This document shows positions 7,930-16,069 of a DNA stretch of 64,000 nt, one piece after another (position 1 is the stretch's first letter; every line of letters starts with the position of its first letter). This DNA is from Longispora sp047121295 (GTDB taxonomy: Bacteria > Actinomycetota > Actinomycetes > Mycobacteriales > Micromonosporaceae), in contig NZ_CP139447.1 in the NCBI RefSeq assembly GCF_047121295.1, positions 5,394,001 to 5,458,000 of the forward strand, in the 5' to 3' direction. The translations under genes and the position numbers were made by a program. The notes under the pieces are model-generated. The model made no database searches. It was given only the letters and a program-made list of their open reading frames with translations, and was not told the DNA's origin.

Positions 7930-8553
7930 TCACGCTCGGGCGGTGCCGGCCGGGTAGTTGATCCCGGCGGCGAGCAGCACGAACGCCTCGTCGAGGTTGT
8001 CCGACAGCGGTCGGCTCCGGTCCGCCTCGTGCCAGGTCATCGCCACCTGGATCGCGGTGACGGCCATCGACGCCACCAGGTACGGCCGGCGGTCGGCGGC
8101 CGGCACGCCCATCCTGTCCGCCAGGCAGCCGGCCAGCTCGTCGGTCCGCGCGGCGCTGGAGGCCCGGCACCGGGCGGCCAGGGCCGGGCTGGCGGCCATC
8201 AGCGCCTGCATGCACGAGACCTTGGCCGGGTCGAAGCCGTGCGTGCCCCGCTCGGCGGCGCGGACGACCTCGACCGCCGCGTGCCGGACGACGTCGAGGA
8301 CGGCCTCGCCGGCCGGCCGGGCGCGGATCAGGTCGAAGAGCAGCACGAACTGCTGTTCCTGGATGGAGAGCAGCAGGTCGTCCTTGCTCTCGAAGTACCG
8401 GAAGAAGGTTCTGGAGGAGACCTCGACGGACTCGGCGATCTCGTCGACGGTGGCCGCCTCGAACCCCTTGCGCTGGAACAGGTCGAACGCGGCGTCGACC
8501 AGCGCCTCCCTGGTGCGCAGCTTCTTCCGTTCGCGCAGGCTCGCCGTCTCCAT
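7930..8553 (-). CDS. TetR-family regulator of the adjacent efflux pump
   Basis: 207-residue TetR regulator. HTH region about 12-60: TREALVDAAFDLFQRKGFEAATVDEIAESVEVSSRTFFRYFESKDDLL is the textbook pattern, with FFRYF ending the recognition helix. The C-terminal ligand domain holds a Cys (KVSCMQAL). Divergent from a DHA2-family MFS transporter with two near-identical palindromes between them, so it most likely represses the pump and itself until a transported compound binds. ATG 8553 is the natural start; no other candidate fits the HTH. Confidence 0.93.
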   Translation of the reverse strand: METASLRERKKLRTREALVDAAFDLFQRKGFEAATVDEIAESVEVSSRTFFRYFESKDDLLLSIQEQQFVLLFDLIRARPAGEAVLDVVRHAAVEVVRAAERGTHGFDPAKVSCMQALMAASPALAARCRASSAARTDELAGCLADRMGVPAADRRPYLVASMAVTAIQVAMTWHEADRSRPLSDNLDEAFVLLAAGINYPAGTARA

Positions 8554-8573
8554 GGCTCGAAGTGTAGCCCATG

Positions 8574-8637
8574 GTCAGCCAATGACTAATGTCACAGCTC
8601 CGCCTTTGCCGGTTGACGGCAGATGTCAGTGGCTGAC
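8574..8637. promoter_or_regulatory. twin TetR operators in the tetR/MFS divergent promoter
   Basis: Two copies of one imperfect palindrome: GTCAGCCAATGAC at 8574-8586 and GTCAGTGGCTGAC at 8625-8637. The reverse complement of the first (GTCATTGGCTGAC) differs from the second by a single base. Centre-to-centre spacing is 51 bases, about five helical turns, so two repressor dimers would lie on the same face. The downstream copy overlaps a possible upstream start of the MFS gene. Confidence 0.75.
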
Positions 8638-8649
8638 AAATTACGGGGC

Positions 8650-10221
8650 ATGACACTCACGCTCGACGCCCCGGCGCCCCAGGCCGCCCGACGCGGCAGC
8701 CGCAACCCCTGGCTCACCCTGGCCGCCGTCGCGATCGGCATCGCGATGGTCGGCCTGGACGCGACCGTCGTCGCCATCGCCAACCCCGCCATCGCCCGCG
8801 ACCTCGGGGCCGGCCTGTCCGGCCTGCAGTGGGTCACCAACGGCTACCTGCTCGCCCTCGCGGTCTCGCTGATCATCGCGGGCCGGCTCGCCGACCGGTT
8901 CGGCCGCAAGAAGCTCTTCCTGCTCGGCGTCGTCGGGTTCGCGGTCGCCTCGGTCGCGATCGGGTTCTCCGGCAGCATCGGCACCGTGATCTTCTGGCGG
9001 GTCGTCCAGGGCCTGGCCGGGGCGCTGCTCCAGCCGGCCAGCCTCGCGATCCTGCGCAACGCGTTCCCGGCCGAGAAGCTGAACATGGCCATCGGGATCT
9101 GGGGCGGCACCTCGGCGCTGTCCATCGCCAGCGGCCCGATCGTCGCCGGCCTGCTCGTGGAGAACGTCGACTGGCAGAGCGTGTTCTTCCTCAACGCCCC
9201 GCTCGCCGTCGCGGCCGTCGTGCTGGGCTGGTTCGTCATCCGCGAGTCGAAGGATCCCGGCGCCGCCGGCTCGTTCGACCTGCCCGGGGTGGCGCTGCTG
9301 TCCGGCGCGCTGTTCTCGCTGGTCTGGGGCCTGATCAAGGCGCAGGAGCACGGCTTCGACTCCTGGTTGGCGCTCGGCTTCCTCGGCGGTGCCCTGGTCC
9401 TGCTCGCCGGGTTCGTCGTCCGGGAGAGCAGGACGGCGCACCCGCTGCTGCCGCTGAGCCTGTTCCGGAACGTGTCGCTGTCGGCCGGTACGGCGCTGGT
9501 GACGCTCGCGTTCTTCTCGCTGTTCGGCGCGTTCTTCTTCCTCACGCTGTACCTGCAGCAGGTGCACGGCATGGGACCGGTCGAGGCCGGCGTCCGACTG
9601 CTGCCGCTCACCGCGACGTTCATGTTCTCCGCGCCGGCCGCCGGGGCGCTGACAGCGAAGTTCGGGCCCCGGCTGCCGCTGGTCGGCGGGATGGGGCTCA
9701 CCGCGCTCGCGCTGTTCGGACTGTCGCGGGCCGAGGCCGACGCCTCCTATGTGAGCCTGTGGCCCTGGTTCGTGCTACTCGGGCTGGGCTTCGGCCTGGT
9801 GATCGTCGCCGGTACCGAGGCGATCGTCGGCAACGCGCCCGTCGAGCTGTCCGGGGTGGCCGGCGGCCTGCAACAGACCGGCGCGCAGCTCGGCGGGGTG
9901 CTCGGCACGACCGTGTTCAGCACGATCATCGCCAGCCGGGTCGGGGACACGCTCGCGCCCCGGCTGACCGAGTCGGGGGTGCCGGCCGAGCTGGCGCCGG
10001 GGTTCCGGGCGGCGGAACAGTACGTCGCGCAGGGGGTGGCGCCGGTGCCGCCGGGGACACCCGGGCCGCTGGCCCAGGCCATCACGAACGGGGCGCACCT
10101 GGCCTTCATGGACGGGTTCCACACCACGCTGACCGTGGGGGCGGTCGTGGCCCTGGTCGGGGCGGTGGTGGCGCTGGTGGTCCGCAGGGGGGAGAACGCG
10201 GGGGCCGGCGTGGCGCTCTAG
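8650..10221 (+). CDS. DHA2-family (EmrB/QacA type) 14-helix MFS drug exporter
   Basis: 523 residues from ATG 8650; an ATG at 8623 would add nine residues but lies inside the operator, so I prefer the later start. Proton-antiport multidrug exporter: helix 1 with LDATVVAIANPAIARDL (motif D1 of 14-TMS pumps), motif A GRLADRFGRKK between helices 2 and 3, and GTSALSIASGPIVAGLL (motif C) in helix 5. Fourteen hydrophobic segments can be counted. Exports an unknown amphipathic compound; control by the divergent TetR protein is inferred from shared operators. Confidence 0.92.
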   Translation: MTLTLDAPAPQAARRGSRNPWLTLAAVAIGIAMVGLDATVVAIANPAIARDLGAGLSGLQWVTNGYLLALAVSLIIAGRLADRFGRKKLFLLGVVGFAVASVAIGFSGSIGTVIFWRVVQGLAGALLQPASLAILRNAFPAEKLNMAIGIWGGTSALSIASGPIVAGLLVENVDWQSVFFLNAPLAVAAVVLGWFVIRESKDPGAAGSFDLPGVALLSGALFSLVWGLIKAQEHGFDSWLALGFLGGALVLLAGFVVRESRTAHPLLPLSLFRNVSLSAGTALVTLAFFSLFGAFFFLTLYLQQVHGMGPVEAGVRLLPLTATFMFSAPAAGALTAKFGPRLPLVGGMGLTALALFGLSRAEADASYVSLWPWFVLLGLGFGLVIVAGTEAIVGNAPVELSGVAGGLQQTGAQLGGVLGTTVFSTIIASRVGDTLAPRLTESGVPAELAPGFRAAEQYVAQGVAPVPPGTPGPLAQAITNGAHLAFMDGFHTTLTVGAVVALVGAVVALVVRRGENAGAGVAL

Positions 10222-10276
10222 CGCCAATAGTTCCGTCGAATCTGGACAAGCCGCCTCGCATTTGGTTACCGTCGAT

Positions 10277-10305
10277 GGACCTTTAGTAAAGTTTCCTAAA
10301 GGTCC
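10277..10305. promoter_or_regulatory. 29-base inverted repeat upstream of secreted-protein gene
   Basis: Perfect arms GGACCTTTAG and CTAAAGGTCC around a 9-base centre TAAAGTTTC. The right half (TTTCCTAAAGG) is the reverse complement of CCTTTAGGAAA, and the TTTAGGAAA core recurs inside the inverted repeat before the chitinase gene (26492-26500). It ends 18 bases before the start codon, fitting an operator; a GGAGG box follows at 10312. Confidence 0.65.
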
Positions 10306-10323
10306 ACTGATGGAGGACCCCTC

Positions 10324-11040
10324 ATGCACAAGCTCATCAGACACGGATGGGTCGTCGGCCTGCTGGCCGGCGCCCTCTTCCTGCTCGGGCTCGGCGTCAC
10401 CGGTCACACCGCCACCGCGACCACGGCGGTCGGCCCCGGCACGACGAGCACGGTGGTCGGCGGCCCGGACACGTTCACCCAGGTCCAGCCGACCGGCGCG
10501 CCGTCGGAGTACGACAAGCCCCTCGAACGGTGCGCCAACGGGACCAGCCACCCGATCTCCGGACCGAACCCGATCCTGTCCGAGCCGGCCACCACGAAGT
10601 TCACCAGCAACCTGCCGCTGACGCTGAGCGTCCGGACCAGCGGCGACATCTGGTGGGGCCAGACCGCGCTGGTGTTCACCAACCGGTCGAGCACGCCGTT
10701 CCACATCGACTGCGCCGTGATCACGTTCGTCGCGCCGTCCGGCTCCGGTGACCACAGCTTCCAGAACACCGTCACCTTCGGCCACCCGCAGCAGGACTAC
10801 GTCGAGGTGCCCAAGGGCGGCGGCAACTCGTACTACATCATCCGGCTCGGCTTCCACGACGTGCCGCTCGCGCAGCGGATCGCGCAGCCGGGCAAGCCGT
10901 TCGAGTACCAGCTCAACGGGCCGGGCAGCTCGATCGCCCGCGAGGCCATCCGGGACTCCGTGCGGTTCTACGGCGACCTGGACCTCAAGGCGAACGACGC
11001 GCTCGTGAAGAAGTACGGCACCGACCGACTCACCAACTAG
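10324..11040 (+). CDS. secreted protein of unknown family
   Basis: 238 residues with a Sec signal (MHKLIRHGWVVGLLAGALFLL, cleavage probably in the THTATAT region about residue 30). The mature part is beta-rich and includes SGDIWWGQTALVFTNRSSTPFHIDCAVITF and FGHPQQDYVEVPKGGGNSYYIIRLGF, with two cysteines (CANG and DCAV) that could form a disulfide. Surface Trp-Trp and Tyr-Tyr pairs suggest carbohydrate or surface contact but no catalytic motif is visible. Strong GGAGG ribosome site 8 bases upstream. Its operator shares a half-site with the chitinase promoter, so a role with polysaccharide breakdown is conceivable; function not recognised. Confidence 0.75.
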   Translation: MHKLIRHGWVVGLLAGALFLLGLGVTGHTATATTAVGPGTTSTVVGGPDTFTQVQPTGAPSEYDKPLERCANGTSHPISGPNPILSEPATTKFTSNLPLTLSVRTSGDIWWGQTALVFTNRSSTPFHIDCAVITFVAPSGSGDHSFQNTVTFGHPQQDYVEVPKGGGNSYYIIRLGFHDVPLAQRIAQPGKPFEYQLNGPGSSIAREAIRDSVRFYGDLDLKANDALVKKYGTDRLTN

Positions 11041-11085
11041 CGCGTGTGTTCCGCGCCGGGTGGAGCGGCGCGGCACACTGGTCGG

Positions 11086-12420
11086 ATGGACATCATCGTG
11101 ATCGGGCTGGGCGTCGGCGGCGAGGAAGTTGCGGGCCGGCTGGCGGAGGCGGGGCTGGACGTGCTGGGCGTCGAGGGTCGCCTGGTCGGCGGCGAATGCC
11201 CCTACTACGGCTGCATCCCCAGCAAGATGATGATCCGAGCGGGCAACGCCGTCGCCGAGGCGCGCAAGGTGCCGCAGTACGCCGGGGAGGCGACGGTGCG
11301 CCCCGACTGGGGCCCGGTGCACGCCCGGATCCGTGACGAGGCCACCGACGACTGGAACGACCAGGTCGCCGTCGACCGGTTCACGGGCAAGGGCGGCACG
11401 TTCCTGCGCGGGCACGCCCGGCTGACCGGCCCGGGCCGGGTCCAGGTCGGCTCCGAGACGTACGAGGCGACCCGGGGCGTCGTGATCGCCACCGGCACCA
11501 CCCCCGTCATCCCGCCGATCCCGGGCCTGGCCGACAGCCCCTACTGGACGAACCGCGACGCCATCGAGGCCCCCGAACTGCCCGGCAGGCTGACCGTCCT
11601 CGGCGGCGGCGCGATCGGCCTCGAACTCGCGCAGGTGTTCGCCCGGTTCGGCGTCGCCGTCACGGTCGTCGAGGCCGGCGACCGGCTGCTCGCCCTGGAA
11701 GAGCCCGAGTCCTCGACGGTCGCGCACGCCGCGCTGACCGGCGACGGGGTGACCGTGCATGTCGGCAGCCGGGCCGTGAAGGTGGACGGCACGACCGTGT
11801 TCCTGGACGACGGCACGGAGATCACCGGGGACCGGGTGCTCGTCGCCACCGGCCGGCGGGTCGACCTCGCCGGGCTGGGGCTCGACACCGTCGGCCTGGA
11901 CCCGGCGGTGCGCAGCCTCGAGGTGGACGAGTGGATGCGGGCCGGCGAGGGGCTGTGGGCCGTCGGCGACGTCACCGGGCGCGGGGCGTTCACGCACATG
12001 GCGATGTACCAGGCGGACATCGCCGTCCGCGACATCCTCGGCCAGGGCGGGCCGGCCGCCGACTACCGGGCGGTGCCCCGGGTGACGTTCACCGACCCGG
12101 AGATCGGGGCCGTCGGGCTCACCGAGAACCAGGCCCGCGAGCGGGGGCTCTCCGTGGGCACCGGCTACACCCCGCTGGGCAGCTCCACCCGGGGCTGGAT
12201 CCACGGCGTGGGTGACGCCGGGTTCATCAAGCTCGTGGTCGACACCGACCGCGGCGTGCTGGTCGGGGCCACGTCCGCCGGGCCGGCCGGGGGCGAGGTG
12301 CTGGCCGGGCTCGCCGTGGCCGTGCACGCCGAGGTGCCGGTGGACACGCTGCGCAGCATGATCTACGCGTACCCGACGTTCCACCGCGCGATCTCCGAGG
12401 CCGTCAGGGCGATCCACTAG
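11086..12420 (+). CDS. FAD-dependent pyridine nucleotide-disulfide oxidoreductase
   Basis: 444 residues. N-terminal FAD site VIGLGVGGEEVA (4-15), redox-active disulfide CPYYGC (about 43-48, the C-x4-C spacing of lipoamide dehydrogenase/mercuric reductase), NAD(P) site LGGGAIGLELAQVFARFG, second FAD motif LWAVGDVTGRGAF and the dimerisation domain. The canonical HPT pair is replaced by YPTFHRAISE, so the proton-relay histidine is displaced; this subgroup is common in actinomycetes and not a true lipoamide dehydrogenase. ATG 11086 is chosen because earlier frame sequence lacks the FAD strand. A TetR gene follows 9 bases after the stop. Confidence 0.88.
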   Translation: MDIIVIGLGVGGEEVAGRLAEAGLDVLGVEGRLVGGECPYYGCIPSKMMIRAGNAVAEARKVPQYAGEATVRPDWGPVHARIRDEATDDWNDQVAVDRFTGKGGTFLRGHARLTGPGRVQVGSETYEATRGVVIATGTTPVIPPIPGLADSPYWTNRDAIEAPELPGRLTVLGGGAIGLELAQVFARFGVAVTVVEAGDRLLALEEPESSTVAHAALTGDGVTVHVGSRAVKVDGTTVFLDDGTEITGDRVLVATGRRVDLAGLGLDTVGLDPAVRSLEVDEWMRAGEGLWAVGDVTGRGAFTHMAMYQADIAVRDILGQGGPAADYRAVPRVTFTDPEIGAVGLTENQARERGLSVGTGYTPLGSSTRGWIHGVGDAGFIKLVVDTDRGVLVGATSAGPAGGEVLAGLAVAVHAEVPVDTLRSMIYAYPTFHRAISEAVRAIH

Positions 12421-12429
12421 GGTCGGGGG

Positions 12430-13068
12430 ATGACGGGCAGGCGGGAACAGGAGCGCAGCCGGACCACCCGGTTGCGGCTCATGCGGGCCACCGCCGAGTG
12501 CCTGGTCGAGCTGGGCTGGTCGGGCACCACGACGACGGCGGTGTCCGAGCGGGCCGGCGTGTCCCGGGGCGCGCAGCTGCACCACTACCCGACCCGGGCC
12601 GAGCTCGTCGTCGCCGCCGTCGAACACGTGGCCGTCGCGCGCACCGAGGAGCTGCTGCGCACCGCCGACACCCTGCCCCGGGACGGCCGGCGGACCCTGG
12701 CGGTGCTGGAACTGCTCGCGGAGCTGTACACCGGGCCGCTGTTCGAGGCGGCCGTGGAACTGTGGGTCGCGGCACGTACCGACTCGCAGTTGCACGCCGT
12801 GGTGATGCCGCTGGAGGACCGGCTGGGCCGGGAGGGGTACCGGCTGGCCCTGGAACTGCTCGGGGTCGACGACGCGCGGCCGGAGATCCGCGACGCGGTG
12901 GGGGCGACGTTGGACCTGGTCCGGGGGTTCGGGCTGGCCAACCTGCTCAGTGACGACCGGACCCGGCGGAGCCGGCTGCTGCGGCAGTGGGCGGCGATGC
13001 TCGACACCGTGCTCGCGGAGCCGGCCGCCGTGGACAGCGATCCGGCACCGGGCCAAGCTCCGGGCTGA
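12430..13068 (+). CDS. TetR-family regulator
   Basis: 212 residues. HTH: RLMRATAECLVELGWSGTTTTAVSERAGVSRGAQLHHYPTRAELVVAAV (17-65), where the usual YYHF is HHYP. C-terminal ligand domain of the TetR_C type common in actinomycetes. Starts 9 bases after the disulfide oxidoreductase gene and is probably co-transcribed with it; may control its own operon. No distinct palindrome is evident upstream of 11086. Ligand unknown. Confidence 0.9.
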   Translation: MTGRREQERSRTTRLRLMRATAECLVELGWSGTTTTAVSERAGVSRGAQLHHYPTRAELVVAAVEHVAVARTEELLRTADTLPRDGRRTLAVLELLAELYTGPLFEAAVELWVAARTDSQLHAVVMPLEDRLGREGYRLALELLGVDDARPEIRDAVGATLDLVRGFGLANLLSDDRTRRSRLLRQWAAMLDTVLAEPAAVDSDPAPGQAPG

Positions 13069-13112
13069 CACCGCCGGCCCCGCACCGGACGCCGGGGCGC
13101 GATGACCCGACC

Positions 13113-13655
13113 TCAGCGGCGGCCGCCGAACTCCCAGTTGTGCACCTCGATCGCGGCGTACAGGCCGGCGGTCAGCACCGCCCGGGCCGCGTCCGGGTCG
13201 GCCGCCTCGACGAGGACGGCGGTGCCCACCCAGGTGCCGGCGTCGTCGGACAGCAGGGGGCCCCACGCGATCAGGGCGTCGCGGTCCGCCGGGACCGGGT
13301 CCTCGCCGGTGCCGGCGCCGAAGCCCAGCACCAGGTACCGGTTGCCGCCGGTGCGGCCGCCCGGGTACTCCCACATGGTGCGGCCCAGCAGGTTGCGCCA
13401 CCGGCGGATGAGCACGTCGCGGTACGCGCCGGCCTGGTAGTTGGGCTCGTCGAACGCGAACGCCCGGGCGGCGGCGGGGTCGGGCAGGTCGACGATGTGC
13501 ACGCTGCCGGTCGGGGTCTCGTCGTCGGTGAAGGTGGGGCCACGGGCGATCAGCTCGGCCTCGTACCGGTCCATGTAGGACCAGTGCGCCTCGAGCAGCT
13601 CGCCGCGCAGGGCAGCCGAGCCGGGCCGGTCACGGTGGTAGCACAGGAACTCCAT
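13113..13655 (-). CDS. YCII-family protein, two-domain
   Basis: 180 residues beginning MEFLCYHRDRPGS, the usual first strand of YCII proteins (dimeric alpha-beta barrels of the muconolactone-isomerase fold). Two YCII-like halves are visible: residues 1-90 with SVHIVDLPDPAAARAFAFDEP and 95-180 with GTAVLVEAADPDAARAVLTAGLY, so it is a tandem fusion. An ATG 18 bases upstream (13673) is an alternative start. Converges with the TetR gene. Enzymatic role of the family is poorly defined; some are chlorobenzoquinone-degrading or monooxygenase accessory proteins. Confidence 0.83.
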   Translation of the reverse strand: MEFLCYHRDRPGSAALRGELLEAHWSYMDRYEAELIARGPTFTDDETPTGSVHIVDLPDPAAARAFAFDEPNYQAGAYRDVLIRRWRNLLGRTMWEYPGGRTGGNRYLVLGFGAGTGEDPVPADRDALIAWGPLLSDDAGTWVGTAVLVEAADPDAARAVLTAGLYAAIEVHNWEFGGRR

Positions 13656-13760
13656 CCGCCCAGTCTTGATCATCTACCGGGTGCGGCGTCGGCCGGGGTG
13701 ACCGGGCCGGGGCGGGGCCGGGGCGGCCGGTGGAGACCGGGTCGGGGACCACCGTAACCG

Positions 13761-14648
13761 TCAGATGATCTTTCTCGGGTTTTCGTCCGAACGCGGGCGG
13801 GTGCCGATCACGACCGTCGCGGACAGCTCCTCGCACGTCGCGACCCGCGCCACCAGACCCGCGTCGGCGAACAGGGCGAGCGTGCCCGGCGCCTGGTCCG
13901 AGCTGGTCTCGACCAGCAGGTGCCCGCCGGGGGCCAGCCACTCCCCCGCCCCGGCGGCGACCCGGCGCTGCACGTCGAGGCCGTCAAGACCGCCGTCGAG
14001 GGTCACGTGCGGCTCGTGCAGCCGGGCCTCCGGGGGCAGCAGTCCGATCTCGCCGGTCGGCACGTACGGCGCGTTGCAGACCAGCACGTCGATCCGGCCG
14101 CGCAGGGTGCCGGGCAGGGCCGCGTAGAGGTCGCCCTCGTGCACCTCGCCGGCCGGGCCGAGGTTACGGCGGGCGCACCGGACGGCGGCCGGTTCGATGT
14201 CGGCGGCGTGCAGTTCGACGCCGGGCAGGGCCGTGACCAGGGCGGTGCCGACCGCGCCGGAGCCGCAGCACAGGTCGACGACGACGGGACGGCCGGCGAC
14301 CCGGGCGGTCGGGCCGGCCGGGGCCGTCGCGACACCTGAGCCGGAGGCCGGGGGCGCGGCGCGGGCGACAAAGGCACGGGCCAGGGCCGTGGCCTGGGTG
14401 GCCAGGAACTCGGTGCGCCGGCGGGGCACGAACACCCCGGGCAGCACGGCGATCCGCAGCCCGGCGAACTCCGCCCAGCCGAGGACCTGTTCGAGGGGCA
14501 GGCCGGCGACCCGGCGGTCCACCATGGCGGCGAGGTCGGCGGGGGTGGCGGCCGAGGAGAGGAGCAGGCGCGCCTCGTCCTCGGCGAACACGCAGCCGAC
14601 GGCCCGGAGCCGGGCGACGATGGACAGGTGCGACAGTGCGGGTGACAT
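13761..14648 (-). CDS. HemK/PrmC-related protein N5-glutamine methyltransferase-like
   Basis: 295-residue SAM methyltransferase. An N-terminal helical domain (1-80) with GLPLEQVLGWAEFAGLRI, matching the PrmC substrate-binding domain, then the Rossmann core: VVVDLCCGSGAVG (SAM motif I) and VLVCNAPYVP. True PrmC has NPPY for docking the target glutamine; here it is NAPY, as in a PrmC-related actinobacterial subgroup. A Pro/Ala-rich linker (near 98-120) joins the domains. Upstream on the same transcript lies a 15-codon leader and a hairpin able to mask the AAAGG ribosome site. It may methylate a release factor or ribosomal protein, or a different substrate; unproven. Confidence 0.82.
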   Translation of the reverse strand: MSPALSHLSIVARLRAVGCVFAEDEARLLLSSAATPADLAAMVDRRVAGLPLEQVLGWAEFAGLRIAVLPGVFVPRRRTEFLATQATALARAFVARAAPPASGSGVATAPAGPTARVAGRPVVVDLCCGSGAVGTALVTALPGVELHAADIEPAAVRCARRNLGPAGEVHEGDLYAALPGTLRGRIDVLVCNAPYVPTGEIGLLPPEARLHEPHVTLDGGLDGLDVQRRVAAGAGEWLAPGGHLLVETSSDQAPGTLALFADAGLVARVATCEELSATVVIGTRPRSDENPRKII

Positions 14649-14650
14649 CA

Positions 14651-14720
14651 GAGAGCCTTTCGGGGGTACCGACGGGCGCTCTCCGGCCGACTAGGCGAGC
14701 CGGACCGAGGAGAGCACCCG
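14651..14720 (-). promoter_or_regulatory. predicted translation attenuator of the HemK-like gene
   Basis: On the transcript, arm A (CGGGUGCUCUCC, 14720-14709, inside the leader ORF) pairs over 12 bases, one G-U, with arm B (GGAGAGCGCCCG, 14684-14673). Arm B's GGAGAGC can alternatively pair with arm C (GGCUCUC, 14657-14651), which touches the AAAGG ribosome site and lies two bases before the ATG. A:B and B:C are mutually exclusive, and the leader stop codon falls in the A:B loop. This is the layout of a ribosome-controlled attenuator; folding was judged by eye only. Confidence 0.55.
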
Positions 14721-14738
14721 GTGTGGACCAGCGGTCAC
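14691..14738 (-). CDS. 15-codon leader peptide upstream of HemK-like gene
   Basis: GTG start at 14738, peptide MTAGPHRVLSSVRLA, UAG stop at 14691-14693. The ribosome site AGGAGGTG at 14745-14752 is a near-perfect match to the 16S 3' end with 7-base spacing, stronger than that of the main gene 43 bases downstream of the leader stop. It overlaps arm A of a hairpin. A cis-acting leader is likelier than a functional peptide. Confidence 0.55.
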   Translation of the reverse strand: MTAGPHRVLSSVRLA

Positions 14739-14793
14739 GGGTTCCCACCTCCTCGATATGTCCGACACCAGCCGTTCGACGGTACAACAGTGA

Positions 14794-15513
14794 TCACCGG
14801 CCCAGGTACGCGCCCCCGTTGACGTGCACGACCTGGCCCGTGAGGTGCCCGGCGGCCGGGGAGGTCAGGAAGTCGACGGTCGCGGCGACGTCGGCCGTGG
14901 TGCCCGGCCGGCCGTTGCGGGTGGCGGCGACCCGCTGGGCGACGCCCTCGTCGGTCATCCGGTCCCGGAAGAACTCGGTGGCCACGATGAGCCCCGGCGA
15001 GACCACGTTGGCCGTGATGCCGCGCGGGCCGAGCTGGGTGGCCACCGACGCGGTCCAGGCCTCGACGGCCGCCTTGGCCGCCCCGTACGAGTTGGCTCCC
15101 AGCCGGGCCGCGATCGAGCCGATCGTGACGATCCGCGCGTCGTCGGCGAACCGTGGGGTGAGCGCCGTGGTGACCAGGACGGCGGACAGCAGGTTGGCGT
15201 CCAGGTTGGCCCGCCAGTTGGCGGCGAGGGCGGCCAGGTCGTCCCCGTCGTCGGGCCGGTCGAAGTCGGTGTTGCCGCCGGCGTTGTTGACCAGCACGTC
15301 GACCCGGTCGGGCAGCAGCGCGAGGGCCCCGGTGACGGCGGCCGGGTCGGCGGCGTCGAAGGGCACCGCCATGGCGCCGAGCCGGTCGGCGGCCTCGCGC
15401 AGCGGTGCCTCCCGCCGGCCGGTGATCACCACGTGGTCGCCCGCGCGGGTGAAGGATTCCGCCACGGCGTACCCGATCCCGGTCGCGCCCCCGGTGACGA
15501 CGACAGTGCGCAT
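14794..15513 (-). CDS. short-chain dehydrogenase/reductase
   Basis: 239-residue classical SDR. Nucleotide motif TGGATGIG (7-14), VLVNNAGG, catalytic GSIAARLGANSYGAAK (Ser-x12-Tyr-x3-Lys) and C-terminal VVHVNGG. An Arg (TGRREAP) after strand 2 suggests NADP(H) preference. Divergent from a MarR regulator with a perfect palindrome between, so induction by a MarR ligand is likely. Substrate not predictable; 3-oxoacyl-ACP reductase-like enzymes share all visible motifs. Confidence 0.92.
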   Translation of the reverse strand: MRTVVVTGGATGIGYAVAESFTRAGDHVVITGRREAPLREAADRLGAMAVPFDAADPAAVTGALALLPDRVDVLVNNAGGNTDFDRPDDGDDLAALAANWRANLDANLLSAVLVTTALTPRFADDARIVTIGSIAARLGANSYGAAKAAVEAWTASVATQLGPRGITANVVSPGLIVATEFFRDRMTDEGVAQRVAATRNGRPGTTADVAATVDFLTSPAAGHLTGQVVHVNGGAYLGR

Positions 15514-15522
15514 GCCAAACTC

Positions 15523-15536
15523 CTTTAGGCCTAAAG
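15523..15536. promoter_or_regulatory. palindromic MarR operator
   Basis: Perfect 14-base palindrome CTTTAGGCCTAAAG, 10 bases from the SDR start and 36 bases from the MarR start. AT-rich arms around a GGCC centre fit the size of MarR-family sites. Assigned to the neighbouring MarR protein by position. Confidence 0.72.
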
Positions 15537-15571
15537 TAGTATCCGGGGAACGTTAACACGAGGAGCGCGCC

Positions 15572-16069
15572 ATGGACGACGCCGTCGACCTGATCCAGTC
15601 CGCCTGGGCCCGCGAACGCCCGGGCACCCCGGTCGAGTCGATCGGCGTCATCACCCGGATCTGGCGGATCGGCAAGATCCTCGCCGACGAGCGCCGCCGG
15701 ACCCTGACCCGGCTCGGGATCGACGCCGCCACCCTGGACCTGTTGAGCACGCTGCGCCGGGCCGGGGAGCCGTACCGGCTGCCACCCGGGGAGCTGGCCC
15801 GGTTGTCGCTGGTCAGCGCCGGGGCGATCTCGCAGCGGGTCGCCCGGGCCGAGGCGGAGGGGCTGGTGGCCCGGGAGCGGGGCGGGCCCGACGGGCGGTC
15901 GGTGCTCGTGACGCTGACCGGGGACGGGCACGCGCTGCTGGACCGGTCGGTGGACGGCCTGCTCACCTACGAGCAGAGCCTGCTCGGGGCGCTCACGGAG
16001 GCGGAGCAGGGCCAGCTGTCCGACCTGCTCCGGGTGCTGCTCGCGGGGCTGGGCGGGCGGCCGGAGTGA
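15572..16069 (+). CDS. MarR-family regulator
   Basis: 165 residues. Winged helix from about 35 to 125: DERRRTLTRLGIDAATLDLLSTLRRAG, recognition helix LVSAGAISQRVARAEAEGLV and wing RERGGPDGRSVLVTLTGDG, the MarR signature (DxRS). GAGGAG ribosome site lies 6 bases upstream. Divergent from the SDR gene over a shared palindrome, so it presumably represses both. Downstream 16070-16302 (233 bases) holds no gene I can support. Confidence 0.92.
   Translation: MDDAVDLIQSAWARERPGTPVESIGVITRIWRIGKILADERRRTLTRLGIDAATLDLLSTLRRAGEPYRLPPGELARLSLVSAGAISQRVARAEAEGLVARERGGPDGRSVLVTLTGDGHALLDRSVDGLLTYEQSLLGALTEAEQGQLSDLLRVLLAGLGGRPE

Noticed and set aside
11086..12420. Lipoamide dehydrogenase or mercuric reductase
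   Set aside because: CPYYGC and YPTFHRAISE differ from both families' active sites, and no partner complex or mer genes are near.
9775..13401. A 1208-codon open frame on the minus strand
   Set aside because: Antisense to the MFS, secreted protein, oxidoreductase and TetR genes; composition is that of a GC-rich shadow frame (Arg/Gly/Pro/Ala/Val/His only) with no domain pattern.
13674..13760. tRNA or small RNA in the GC-rich gap
   Set aside because: Low-complexity G/C runs only; no cloverleaf or conserved tRNA boxes.
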